Source of the DNA: Gari tellinella
Taxonomy: Eukaryota; Mollusca; Bivalvia; Cardiida; Psammobiidae
Direction of reading: 5' to 3'
Assembly (NCBI GenBank): GCA_922989275.2
Contig: OV277871.1
Location: forward strand, 5,580,001-5,644,000
DNA length: 64,000 nucleotides
The position numbers and the translations under genes were made by a program. Under the pieces are notes generated by a model. It saw only the letters and a list, made by a program, of their open reading frames with translations, searched no databases and was not told where the DNA came from. Below are positions 29,840 to 41,400 of the stretch, piece after piece (the stretch's first letter is position 1; each line of letters starts with the position of its first letter).

Positions 29840-30217
29840 TACAGCGCTCCCTCTCTACAACGACACCCAATGGGAGACAAAAATATGTGCGTTGTTTGGA
29901 AGGAGTCGTTATAGAGAGGGAGTTTGGCTTACATTTGCAAACAGCTTGAATCCAGATCAGACGCCGCGTAACGCCACATGAACGCGTTACGCGGCCTCTG
30001 CTCTGGATTCAAGCAGTTTGCCACTCGTCATTCAGTTTTTTCCGGTCAAAATGTCTAATATGTAAATTTGAGAAAACCAGCAGACGACAATTCTAAGTAG
30101 ACTATATTGCAGTCGTGAAAAGGTTGGACAATGTATATTGCTTTGGGAACAGCGTCAATGGTCGTTGTAAGGAGGGAACCGTTGTTCGGAAGGCTGTTAT
30201 AGAGAGGGAGAACTGTA
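29840..30217 (+). repeat. M7 MITE (core alpha)
   Basis: Ends TACAGCGCTCCCTCTCTACA and TATAGAGAGGGAGAACTGTA. The palindrome at 29933-30022 has an extra ACGCCACATGAACGCG in its loop, as if the centre had been duplicated in inverse. Confidence 0.75.
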
Positions 30218-30298
30218 CATCACATACAGGATCACATTTATTTTCTTCGCAACAACTGCATTCATGCCTTAAGGACTTTTAAGAACTGAAAACAGGAT

Positions 30299-30555
30299 TT
30301 AACCCCTTTCCCCATAGAAGCGCCTTTTAGCACATTAACTTTATTCATCCACGGAAGAAAATACATGTAGTTCCAATTTATACAGTCTTGAATATGTAGC
30401 ATTAGAATTATTCTTTTTATTCATGCAGATAGTAGCTTAAAGCAGACAGACAATACAGCAGAATGAGCCTTAAGGCAAAGTCTGCATTACTTTCAACCTG
30501 ATTTAAGTTGTCACCTCTCTCAAATATAGAAGCAGGCTATGGGGTAAAGGGTTAA
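30299..30555 (+). repeat. M3 MITE (core beta, decayed)
   Basis: Ends TTAACCCCTTTCCCCATAG and TATGGGGTAAAGGGTTAA. Core 30436-30510 with several mismatches. Confidence 0.7.
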
Positions 30556-30793
30556 AGCGCCAGATCCAAATAATTCGGCGTCTGATCAGGTTATTGTGTT
30601 TTGACACTTAGGGAAAAACCAATTGTAACATATCTTTAAGCAGAACATTTTCACATTCTGTTTATATTTTATTTGTTTGTCTTATCACATTCTATATGAG
30701 TTATGCATTTATTTAAACTAGTCATTATAACGTACTCCCTAATATATGCATTTACATGTAGAAGCTTTTAATTAGTTCCGTAAAATTACATTC

Positions 30794-30915
30794 ATTAACC
30801 CTTTCAACATCATAGACATGATTAAAATGTACTCATAACATTTGCAACCAGTGTAGATCCAGATCACAGGGTTCCTTAAGGAACCCTCTGACATTGGTCT
30901 ACACTGTTTGCGAAT
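30794..30915 (+). repeat. M4-like MITE, partial
   Basis: CATTAACCCTTTCAACATCA, then the hairpin CCAGTGTAGATCCAGATCAC, AGGGTTCC/GGAACCCT and TTGGTCTACACTGTTTGCG. Confidence 0.5.
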
Positions 30916-30943
30916 TTAGAGCATTATTTATTAAACTGCAAAT

Positions 30944-31177
30944 GGGCCCTTTTCATAAAACTTCGTACGAGTAAAACGCTCGTAAGTCAAAACTTATAAA
31001 TACATTTAATTTCTCTAACTAATCCTGTCTTGTGACATCTCTTTGGAATCGTCTCTTCAAGACGATTCCAAAGATATGTCAAAATACTGGATAAGATGGA
31101 GAACTAAATAATAATTGAGACTTTATTATCTGACTTACGACAACATTTGTCGTATGGAGTTTTATGAAACGGGCCCC
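30944..31177 (+). repeat. M5 MITE
   Basis: Ends GGGCCCTTTTCATAAAACTT and AGTTTTATGAAACGGGCCCC. The central palindrome TCTTTGGAATCGTCTCTTCA returns as AAGACGATTCCAAAGATATG. Confidence 0.75.
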
Positions 31178-31364
31178 TGATTTCAAAATAGACTGGTTCA
31201 TGTCTCGGTAACTAAAATAACCACAACAGAACATAATGACCCACAAAAGTTAATAAGATTACATTGTATAGGTCATCTTCATGATCGGCATTGATGTTTA
31301 TTTGTTATGTATGATAATATACAGACGTTTTACCTTTCGTTGAAACTGATTTTGTACACAGAAG

Positions 31365-31576
31365 TTTAACCCTTTTATTCTCAATGACGCCTTAAAGAAG
31401 CGCGTTTGCAAACAGTTTGGGTCAATATCACATGCCGCGTCACGCGGCGTCTGACCAGGACCGAGACTGTTTGACACTCTTATCGATAGTTTTCATACAA
31501 CATTAAATCTTACTGTGAAACGTGTCTTGCAGACAATAATACTGAAGCAGACGACAATTAAGCAGTAAGGGGGTAA
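31365..31576 (+). repeat. M2 MITE (core alpha)
   Basis: Ends TTAACCCTTTTATTC and AGCAGTAAGGGGGTAAA. The palindrome at 31407-31473 (GCAAACAGTTTGGGTCAATA, CGCCGCG-type centre, GGACCGAGACTGTTTG) is worn. Confidence 0.65.
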
Positions 31577-31627
31577 AACTCACCTGACTAATTTGATCAT
31601 GAAAGAGTTAAACAAAGGTTGGTCCAT

Positions 31628-31801
31628 ACACATTACCAGTTGACAGTGCGATACAGAGTGATGTATTTAGCTCGATACGTTTTTGGCGGAAATAGCCGAT
31701 CTGACGAGCGCCTTGGCGCGAGTCTGATCGGTTGTTTCCGCCAAAAACGTCGAGAGCTTTAAATGCAACACTCTGTATCGCACTGTCAACTGGTAATGTG
31801 T
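31628..31801. repeat. Large hairpin element, ~170 bp
   Basis: ACACATTACCAGTTGACAGT-GCGATACAGAGTG pairs with CACTCTGTATCG-CACTGTCAACTGGTAATGTG, and inner GTTTTTGGCGGAAATAGCCG/GATCGG pairs with CGATCGG-TTGTTTCCGCCAAAAACG. Nearly the whole element is one imperfect palindrome. Confidence 0.7.
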
Positions 31802-31964
31802 TTATTATATGCATTGAATACAAACCAGAAACAACTAAATAGTTGTTTAAATCATTTTACATCCAAATTTATTAGTTATTTGAAGCAGAACGAGAAGTTT
31901 TGTATGCTACAAAGAATAACGCGACACTCGTACATGTACGTACATGACGCCACGTTAAATCGAA

Positions 31965-32040
31965 AGCGACGTCAGAGTAAAATACAAAGTGGCTGATACA
32001 AGGTGGCTGATACAGACTCTTGTATTTTACTCTACAGATA
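31965..32040. repeat. Short inverted repeat AGTAAAATACAA
   Basis: AGAGTAAAATACAAAGTGGC (31974) faces TTGTATTTTACTCT (32019). CTGATACAAGGTGG with GGCTGATACA is a short direct repeat between them. Confidence 0.5.
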
Positions 32041-32443
32041 CACGCGGAAACGCCCGATATCATTCGAAGACATATAATAAAATGAATTTACGTGACATTG
32101 GTATCGACAAGACTTGCTTGATAACTATTGTTAATTGCATTTCGTTTAGGCAGTATTATTGTATACATGTGATTAAATTGCTTTAACCTGAGTAGAGTTC
32201 TTTGGTTTATATTGCATTTTGGTGAAGTAGGCCAAATATTACCCACCCCTGTTGTACTGATATATTCTGGAAAAGGCAATTGTTTTAAATTGTTACATGT
32301 AAACACTTAAATGACCTTTGACAGACTATAAATAACTATCAGTCCACGCATGAATTTGACTATAGATGACACACAAAGGTTAAATAATCACATTAAATAT
32401 CCACAAGTACACATGTAGGTGATACATGCACCAGAACCGTCGC

Positions 32444-32693
32444 TACATTGGAGAAAACGTTATTCGTTCCCGTTTAAACGCAAACGAAACGCAAACGAAA
32501 ACACTAAAACGTAGAAAAATATAACTTTTTGGCAATTCTGATAAGTCATGTTTATCTTGGTGGCAAACAGTTTGGAGCATGATCAGACGCCGGGTCACTC
32601 GGCGCCTGATCTGGCTCCAAACTGTTTGTAATATAATTAATAATTTGAGCGTAAACGCGTTTATTCGGAAAAAATAAAGTTTTCTCCACTGTT
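32444..32693 (-). repeat. M1 MITE (core alpha)
   Basis: Ends TACATTGGAGAAAACGTTAT and AGTTTTCTCCACTGTT. Core 32562-32628. Confidence 0.75.
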
Positions 32694-32869
32694 CATGTTT
32701 TAGGTCCATGCAGCACAACACAGTGGCTCCATCTTGGTAGAAACCAAAGTATTTCAAAATATTTTAGTCCTGACACAAACTGTCCTTGATCTAGTCGTTT
32801 GATCACGAGAAAGATAGTGACATTTGCACATTTCACTGCATTACCCTTATTGCAATATTTTTAACAGCT

Positions 32870-32990
32870 GGGTATAAGGTTATAAAGCGTTTCGGCTGTG
32901 AATAAAGTCGTTCTCAAGCATTTGATTGGTTAGATCAATAAAATGCCTGAGAACACATTCAGACTCTGCTCAAATGCTTTATAACCTTGG
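32870..32990. repeat. Inverted repeat element, GCTTGAG type
   Basis: AAGGTTATAAAGCGTTTCGG, TTCTCAAGCATTTGATTGGT and the inverse CTCAAATGCTTTATAACCTT. Related to 17131. Confidence 0.55.
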
Positions 32991-32999
32991 ACCCTGAGA

Positions 33000-33375
33000 T
33001 CGTGACAAGTCGCCGCTTATGCGTCATCTGATCAGGACTAAACAAGCTGCGACTGATAAGGTTTAAAACTGTTTAACATTAATAACCGTATTACTTGTTA
33101 TTTGAATTTTATAAACAAAAGCAGTTGACAATTGTTTAAAGCAGATGACGTTAGTGTTGTTTAGTTGTTAAATGTGCAAACTGACAATTAGCTCAAGGCC
33201 GTCGAACATTAGCTAAAGTGTCGGACGATATTGCAGATTTAGGTATTCGCCGGGTAATGCAAAGGCATTCATGTTTGTTATTTTAATTTACGTTTCTTTC
33301 TGTCAACTTTGGACTTAGTGTGCATCCCGGAGACAGGAATGCTAAAAACCCGGGTGATGCCCTACTTTTTTTTTT
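33000..33375. other. Gene-free stretch with decayed M2 traces
   Basis: CAGGACTAAACAAGCTGCGA and AAGCAGATGACGTTAG recall M2 but cannot be aligned over a full element. Confidence 0.35.
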
Positions 33376-33606
33376 TATCCCATTACCCAATAAATACGCA
33401 TTTAAACTCCTCTAGTTTATTCATTTTTTTGAGGAGTTATAAATATGAACCATAAGAAATATATTATATTTTCTAGCAGATTTTTGCTTAAAGCAGGCTG
33501 AAAGTAAAGCAGAATGCGCCCGAAGGCACATTCTGCTTTACTTTCAACCTGCTCTAAGTAATAACTTGTTTTCAAAACAAGAAACAGGCTATTGGGTAAT
33601 GGGTAG
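33376..33606 (+). repeat. M3 MITE (core beta)
   Basis: Starts TATCCCATTACCCAATAAAT and ends GCTATTGGGTAATGGGTA. Palindrome 33489-33557. Confidence 0.75.
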
Positions 33607-33767
33607 AGCCCTCAGATTCTTTTGAGTGCTCAGTTTATAGCACTGATATATGGGACCTTTCGTTGAAAGTAGCATCTGAAGGAAATGCTCCGGCGGAGGA
33701 TGACACTCACGAGCCCTGGATTTGGCAGTCTAACGCATGACTTCTAGACCAAGATCCGCCGGTAAGG

Positions 33768-34029
33768 TGCTTATCCCTGTACCCCTTAACTTGTTTCCAG
33801 TTTTGAGACATATGATTACTTAAAGCAGGTCATAACTAAGGCAGAATACGCCTTAAGACGCATTCTGCTTTACTTTCAGCCTACTTTAAGCTATCACCTG
33901 CTACTAAATAGAAACTATTCATTATGGTAAATCCTCATGAATGTATAAATTGTAACTACATTTGTATTTTTTCAGCTGAGTAATAAACTGCAAAATACTA
34001 AAAGGCGTTTCTGTAGGGGAAAGGTTTAT
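33768..34029 (-). repeat. M3 MITE (core beta)
   Basis: Starts TTATCCCTGTACCCCTTAAC, with a palindrome at 33817-33891 (AAAGCAGGTCATAACTAAGG and return), and ends GTAGGGGAAAGGTTTA. Confidence 0.65.
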
Positions 34030-34119
34030 AGATGCTCCGGTTAACATACTCGTGGGGTTATTGCAGCATAAGGGCGATGATAAGACGGGTAACAACACTA
34101 TGCATTGACGAATATGCTA

Positions 34120-34250
34120 TTATTTCCCAAAAAATGCATATCATGTTATGCTAAAATCCGTTTTGGTCATTGCTAGCAGTTTGTGACCAGCTCAGACGCA
34201 AGGGAACCCGACGTCTGGTCAGGTGCAAAACGGTTTGTCATTAAGATCGA
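34120..34250. repeat. M1 MITE, decayed
   Basis: TTATTTCCCAAAAAATGCAT, GTTATGCTAAAATCC, then a worn core CAGTTTGTGACCAGCTCAGA to GTGCAAAACGGTTTG. Confidence 0.45.
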
Positions 34251-34644
34251 AATAAACTAGAGCTTGTTTTTGAGAAAAACACATGTCTCCCCCGGTACCC
34301 TGCCCCAGCACCCATAAGAGGAATAAATTCACCCCCTGGCAACCTCCACCCTGGCACCTATAAGAGGAATAAATTCATATGTCAAAATACTGACAAATTC
34401 TGTCAAAATTGTTGGAGTCAAATTTAAAACCACACCACCATCCTCACATATAGCTGGTACATGTGTAAAAGTTTGAAGTAAATCCCTCAAATAGTGTAGG
34501 AGGAGTTAGCTGCACAATAATATTTCGCTATATACTCTATCTAAGGAAAAACTTCAAAGGGTCATAACTTCTGTCAAAATTGTTGCAGCCAAAAATCCAA
34601 ACCACATGACCATCCTCACATATAGCTGGTACATGTGTAAAACT

Positions 34645-35051
34645 TTTACCCCTTCACCGTTTTATTGTCGCCTGCGCCAGTATTGTTTTCTGCAAGTCAC
34701 GTTAAAAAGTTGGTTTAAGGTTGAATGACTTAATAAATATCGATAAGAGTGTCAAACAGTTTGGGTCCTAGTCAGACCCAATTTGTTTGCAAACGCTCTT
34801 TAACCCTTTCACTCTACATGACACTTCAAAACGCGTTTGCAAACAGTTTGGATCCTGATCAGACGCCGCGTAACGCGGCGTAATATCATGTTTGACACTC
34901 GTTTTGAAATTTCTTCAGTCATACTGCCTTAGTTTTTAACTTTGAAACAGCAAAGTTGAAGCAGACGACAATCAAACGGAAAAAAGGTAAACATTTCCCG
35001 AATAATTTGATCATGAAAGGGTGAATGCCTCATTGAGAGTGAAAGGGTTAA
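34645..35051 (+). repeat. M2 MITE hosting a second M2
   Basis: Outer copy starts TTACCCCTTCACCG and ends GAGTGAAAGGGTTAA. Its core TTTGGGTCCTAGTCAGACCC has lost the centre. It is broken at GCTCTTTAA by the inner copy. Confidence 0.65.
34800..35025 (+). repeat. Inner M2 MITE (core alpha)
   Basis: Starts TTAACCCTTTCACTC and ends CATGAAAGGGTGAA. Left arm GTTTGGATCCTGATCAGACG; the right arm is cut short after GCGGCG. The TTAA/TGAA flanks fit a duplicated TTAA with one change. Confidence 0.65.
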
Positions 35052-35283
35052 GGTCATTGCTCTTGACAAAACTCACTATCTTTAGAAATCTAGGACGTCT
35101 GAATGTGTGCTATTCATACGCGAGTTTTTTTTATTTTAAGCATCTGTTGATTCACATTTTAAAGAATCATAACACTGTGCAAAAAACCACTATTTTCGGA
35201 AATCGAGACCAAGAACGAATGGTCTTTGTACAGGCGCGTTTATTCTTTTTCTAACAATTGCTGTTTCACTTTTTAGATGAATC

Positions 35284-35476
35284 ATGGCGCCAAAGGAAGA
35301 TCAGAGATGGTGGAAATGGGTAGTCCTAGTAGCAGTGTATATTGGAATAGTGATATTGTGTGGGAGCGTGTATATGGCGGGTGTGCTATACGTCGCAATC
35401 TTGAATAAATACAACGAAGACGAAGCAATGTCGTCATTGGTAGTCGCTCTCAACAGTGGATTATTGTGCCTTTTAG
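35284..35476 (+). CDS. Gene B exon 1
   Basis: ATG in AATCATGGC, chosen because it gives the SLC16 N terminus. An ATG seven bases earlier is out of frame. TTTTAG at 35271-35276 could be an acceptor of a leader exon. The donor is TTTTAG|GTTTGT. Confidence 0.83.
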
Positions 35477-38400
35477 GTTTGTACACAATATCATATCAGT
35501 ATAAGCTAGCTTCTACATTTGTATAGCACCTGTTATAAGCTTTGATTAAAGAACAAATTATTGTACATGTATGTCCGCCACTTCTCAACATTTTCCTCAC
35601 AGGGCTACCATTTCTCCGGAATTTTCCTAAATCTTCGGAATTTTTTCTAGTACACGGTAGCTTTAAAGCAGGCTAAAAGTAAAGCAGAATGCGCCTTAAG
35701 GCGCATTCTGCTTTACTTCCAACCTATTCCAAGTAGTCAAATGCCAACAAAACTAGAAATAGGCTATGGGGTAAAGGTACGATTCGTAAAATCGCACTTG
35801 TAAGATGCAAATTTGGAAATCTTAGGATGTTTCATGTCAACTTATGGCAGCCCTGTCCTCATATGCATATAAATATTCAAAACATGCAATTCGGTTACGT
35901 TATTCACACAGTGAATGAATACAAATCGTAAATTATCAATTGCTGAAAGGACTGACTAACAGGAAATTTACACTGCATTCAAATACGACGACCTATTCAA
36001 TTACTGACCCCCCAAATAATAATAATAAAAAAAAACCCAAAACAAACACGACAAAACAACCCCCCAAAACCCGCCAAAAACAAACAAAACAAATGCAGAG
36101 CTGTGATCCGTTAGAATGGGAACATTAACTTTTCTTATTAATTATTTTACCGCGAAGTGGTAACTTAAACCTTATAACTCATCTGCTTAAACTGTTTCAC
36201 TACTTTAACGTCTGCATTGATAGTATTGTCGAGCAATAATTTTTAAAAGAAAGATTTGAAGCATCTCGAGTGCAGGAATATTAAAACCAGTATCAAACAG
36301 TGACGTTACGTCAAATACGTTACGTATCAGAATAATTCCGTTTTTACTGGCAACTTGATTGTCTACAAAACAACAGTTATCAAGATATAATCTGTATATT
36401 GTTTAAAAGTAATATGAATTGTGGTTTGATTTGCTACCATGTTGATAGTTTAAAATAAGTCGTGTGCAATACTTTGCAAGGAGATAACTTGATACTGTTT
36501 ATAGTCCAGTCAATATACACTTTAACCTCAAACTAATTGAAACATAAATGGTTTGTTACTAACATAACGTTTAAGTAATAACAAACTAAGAATGATGAGC
36601 TTAGGTAAGATTGTATTGTTTTTATATTCAAATTGATATAATAACTGTTAAAATACAAGCTTTTATCAATGTAAAAATGATAGTTGTTAAAATTAAATGT
36701 CGTGGGTGTCTGTACATGATAAACAACCCATTGGAATTGGAATTGTAAAGGATGTTCTAAGTGTTTTAAAACATTTTTACATCTGTATTGATGTAATAAA
36801 TGGAAGAATATGTACAAAAACACATAAAAAGTGTTTTTAAAATATTTTTTTATATGTGATAAAATGTTACTTTCATTTATTTTTGACAACGGAAGGATTT
36901 TAGTGCCTTATAATTTTACAAAATAAGAGCAAACTCGTAGCATCATTTTTGGGCTTTAGAAGGACCAAGTGGACTGTTTTCTTCTTAAACTACATTTGTA
37001 TCAATGAAAAGTCTTTCTTTATTCAATGTCATGCTTTTATTTATATCAGATGAATTGAACAATTGAATTTTGTATCATTTTAAAAAAAAATCTGAAAGAT
37101 AGCGTACCGACAGCGAAGCTTGGAGTAAACGGAAAAGTTGGTGTCAATAAGGCTAGTGCCAAGCGTGAGTAAAAGTTGACATATTTGCCTGGTCTGATTG
37201 TTTATGTAAAATTTCGAAGGAGATATTGTAACTCAAACAATCTAAAACACGATAAACATGCCGGAAGTGATTTTTATCAACTACATGTAAAAGAACACTT
37301 AGAAATTTTAGTGATTATTTTGATTTTTAAGACCAGTGATTATTTGTGGTCAAACAACAAAATTGTTTTGAAATGTAACTGATGTTCATCTCGTGAGAAC
37401 GTAGAGAGAGTTCCAAAGAAATATTGAGGCTGTGTGTAACAAGCATGGTGATGATTTGGCCAATACTTTAAACACGTATTTAGAAATAGTAATAGTTTTT
37501 CTCCAGCAGATGCACCAAACGTGTAATTTGAGTTTTAGGGCAATGTACACAAGTGCCTGAAAGTATAATAATTGGATTTATTTTTGTGACAAAGTATTCA
37601 GAAGAAAACAGTAATAAGCAATTAACAGTGGAATATATATGGTAGTGGAGATATGACAGAAGAGTGTGGAGAGGAAGCATTCAATACTGCCCATATAAAA
37701 CAAAGACTTTATTCATACCCAAATATAAGTGAGATCTCATTTTCAGCTCTACATACTTTTACACACAGCAAGGAAGTAAAAGTAATGAAACAACGAAAAG
37801 TTCTAGCACAGAAGCAGCTGCTAATTTTATCATAGTCATTTTAAATCTTTAAAAAGCAACAAAGATGCCTACCCTACCTCCTGTGACTTATCAAACAGTA
37901 TACACTTTATCGTCTAAGCTCCCTCTGTCAAGGGTCTGTCTTTTTCTGGCAGTCTGAAGGCTCGGTCTCTAGGCTTCGTGGTTTCGGGGATTGATTCTAT
38001 CCATCATTCATGTCTGGCGGTCACGTCTTATTGTTTTCTACCAAGTTTTCTTGGGCCGACCAGCTTTCCTTCGCCTTTCCACCTACACATTTCTGCATTT
38101 GTTAATTTAGACATTGCCTCTCTCTACATAGCTGAAACAACGTCACTGATTGGTCCTAAGGAGTTCATAAAGTCTTGGTAGGTGCAGTTACCCAGTAGTA
38201 TATCTAACCTGATATGCTGAATATGATCTGGCTTGACATTACAAATCCACCTATTCATTGCTCTGAACGTATTGCGTTATATGCGGGCGAATAAGGACAC
38301 TTACTTCCATATAACATTAACCTTCTTACACAGCTGCTATACCCCTTTCTCCTGGTGGTGAGGGGGTTGCAACTCGCTATGTTATACAGTACTGGTAGAA

Positions 38401-41400
38401 CTTCACGAAACTTACCCCATGCTAACTTTATCCTTATAGTTGAAATTGAGTAAACAGCCATCTCTCAGCACTCAACATATCCAACAGAGAGCAGAAATAA
38501 CCTACTATCTTCAGAATGTTGTCATCCATTTTCACCATATTGTAGGGACGGCCCTCATGTGCGCGTGCCTGGATAAGCTTACACTTGTAGTTGGGGTATT
38601 GTTCCAGCTTTCCGCACAAGTCATTACCCTTTTTGTGCACCAATAAAGCCTATAAGGCTGCATTGTTTGGCATGGTACCTTACGCCGTTCTTCCACACAG
38701 CACATGGATACAAACAATACACCCACCTCTCAAGCAGAACACACACACAGTCATACCATAACAAACACACACACACACACACACACACTCTAATTCCTTC
38801 ATCTACACACTAAATAGAAAACAACACGCAAGACAAACATAAAGCAAAGTGAATATAGGAGCCTGCCTTGGCACGGTCAGCAGCAATCAATAATTAATTA
38901 TAAATTAACCATTAACTACCACTGGGGGGTTAAACCTGGGTTTAGGGGCGCACAACCTCACTCTTATCTCCTATATTCACCTATTAAGACGAACAGTGTA
39001 CATAAAATATAAACCCTATTTCACAACCTTACAATCAAAAAGACCGCCAACACAGTAAGTAAATATATGTAAAACATCTAACAAAATTCTATGACAAGGT
39101 TATTAGTAACACGGGAAAGAATAAAACATTCAAGCCCGTGCTAAAAATAACCCACTATGACAACGGTCAAATTGTACTCAAGTGACTAGTCTGTAGTTAC
39201 GAGTAACTGTAAGACATGGAAGGGTTCAGAGTACAACAGAGAGGGAGAGAAAAAACAAAGCACGAAAATCCGACATAACTCTCCCGGTTAAGGACGGCTT
39301 TAGAGATACATCATCATGTAGTGCTAAGCCCTGTCTGTCGTCGCACAACCAAAGAGGAAAGCATAGTTATCAATTGTAGAGTGATCGATAACCAAACGTC
39401 AAGTGCGCATCAATATAGTTGGATCATAATCTTTTTTTAGGAAAAATCTAATACGTTTCACAAACAGGTTTTGAAAATGAATATGTCCAAGAATCATACG
39501 AAGTCTGTAAATCACATTACCATAAAACTCCGGATGTGAAATACCTTGCCGCAGAAAAGACTTTAAGTTACATTTATACTTGTTAATAAGAGGAAGATTT
39601 CTATGAAAGAATTTAGAAAATGTTTTACGAAGTTTATGAAATCTGTACCCCTGTTTAAGAAGCTTTTCAGTAATAGTTGTATTACGAATATGGAAGTCCT
39701 CAACAGAGGTACAGGCCCTTGCAAAACGAATAAGTTGTGAAATATAAATCCCGTAAGATGTAGAACGGGGAACATGGCCATCTAGATGAGGATAATTTAC
39801 AATACTAAAATCAAAATCATCTCGTTTATCGTAAATCTTAGAAGAAACAATTCGGTTATTTATTAAAAGATCCAAATCTAAAAATGGTGCCGACAAATTT
39901 GACTCGTTTGTTTTATTAAGGCGTAGTTCATTTGGGTAAAAGGAAACAACGTATCAAAAAATGGGTTGTCTATATTAAAAATATCATCTAGATAGCGCGA
40001 TGTATTGTTAGACTGAGCATAAAGTCCCTCTCATAACAGTACAAAAATAGGTCTGCGACAAGGGGCGCACAGTTTGTACCCATAGGGATACCAACCACTT
40101 GGCGGTATATGGTATTCCCAAAACGTACATAAATATTATCCAAAAGAAATGATAGTGATGTACAGACATCGGTGCAAGTCCACATAGTGTAATGCTTAAC
40201 CGTGTCATTTGTAAAAAATGCACGATCAGTATTACACGCCAGAAATAATTTCCTTTCTCTGGCAAAGGTCTTTTCAATAAGTTGTATAAGTTTAGCTTTA
40301 ATTAAAGTATGTGGTAAGGTAGTATATAGTGTTGAAAAGTCATACGTACTTATATTGCAGGCTTGGTATTTTCTCTGTTCTAGCTTCGTTAAAATTTCAT
40401 TCGAGTTTTTGATAGACCAAAACAGATTAAGTCCAGAATTTTTTTATGTCTTGTCACAATACCTTTGAACATGTTCTTTGATTTTAATTAAAGACGATGT
40501 CAAAAGTTTGGAAAGCTTAGTAGTAGTACATGCACTTGAATTAGCAATAAAACGGGACTTATATGGTATTTTGTGGAGCTTTGGTATCCAGTACATTGTT
40601 GGAAGTTTGTGACATGTAATGTTGACATCAGCTTTTAATTGTTTACATGTTTCAAGATGATCAGATACTACATTACGTTCCGTTAAAGTGGTTGATGTAT
40701 AAGGTTTGGTATTCACAAGTTCCTGGTTTAAAGTATCAACATAATGTAATCGTCATACAATTATCACATTATTGGATGCTTTGTCTGCAGGAACGAGTAC
40801 ATACTTTGAATGAAAGTCTTGTATTCCCTTCCTTAAATGACGAATGTTAAATTTAGGTTTAGGTGGTTAAAGATGGTTATTGGATAAATAGAACGAAATC
40901 CGTGTATCGATAATATCAAAAATTAATTTTTTCCATTTTGAAAGAGCGTCGTTATCAGCATGTTCTCATCGGCACCAGTTGGTACTATAATTATTCAAAG
41001 CTTCCGAAATATGATTGCGGCAAGTATCGAAATCGATTAAGGCAGGTAATCTAAATGTAGGTCCCTTACTCAAAAGCGCTCTAATGCGTTTATCTTTAAT
41101 GATATCAAAATTGCATGTTATTATATGACCCACTGTACCGGCTGATATAATACAATGGTTGTAATTCTTAACCAATGACCATCACATTTTATTTAACAGG
41201 TACACTCTCAATCCTTTGGCTTCCTTGCCACCTTTCCAAATTTTCAGTTTCTCCTGTAATTACCGTATTCCGTAGTTTCTGCTATGATGATTCAATTACT
41301 CCCATAAAAATCCTGTGCTTAACTCTCTGGAAAGGGTTTCAAGAACAATACTGATGAAAATTATAGGGATTAGCGTTTCAACCTGGTTGACTCCGACTTT

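Noticed and set aside
2263..35855. Regularly recurring palindromes considered as a CRISPR array or bacterial REP-like system
   Set aside because: The palindromes sit inside elements with terminal inverted repeats and target duplications, spaced irregularly over tens of kilobases in a genome with spliced genes.
36533..36889. 118-codon minus-strand frame rich in Asn, Tyr, Phe
   Set aside because: Composition matches AT-rich non-coding DNA; no motif, no neighbouring exon.
39563..39781. Additional minus-strand frame inside the Penelope-like region
   Set aside because: Out-of-frame shadow of the PFLDLDLLIN block.
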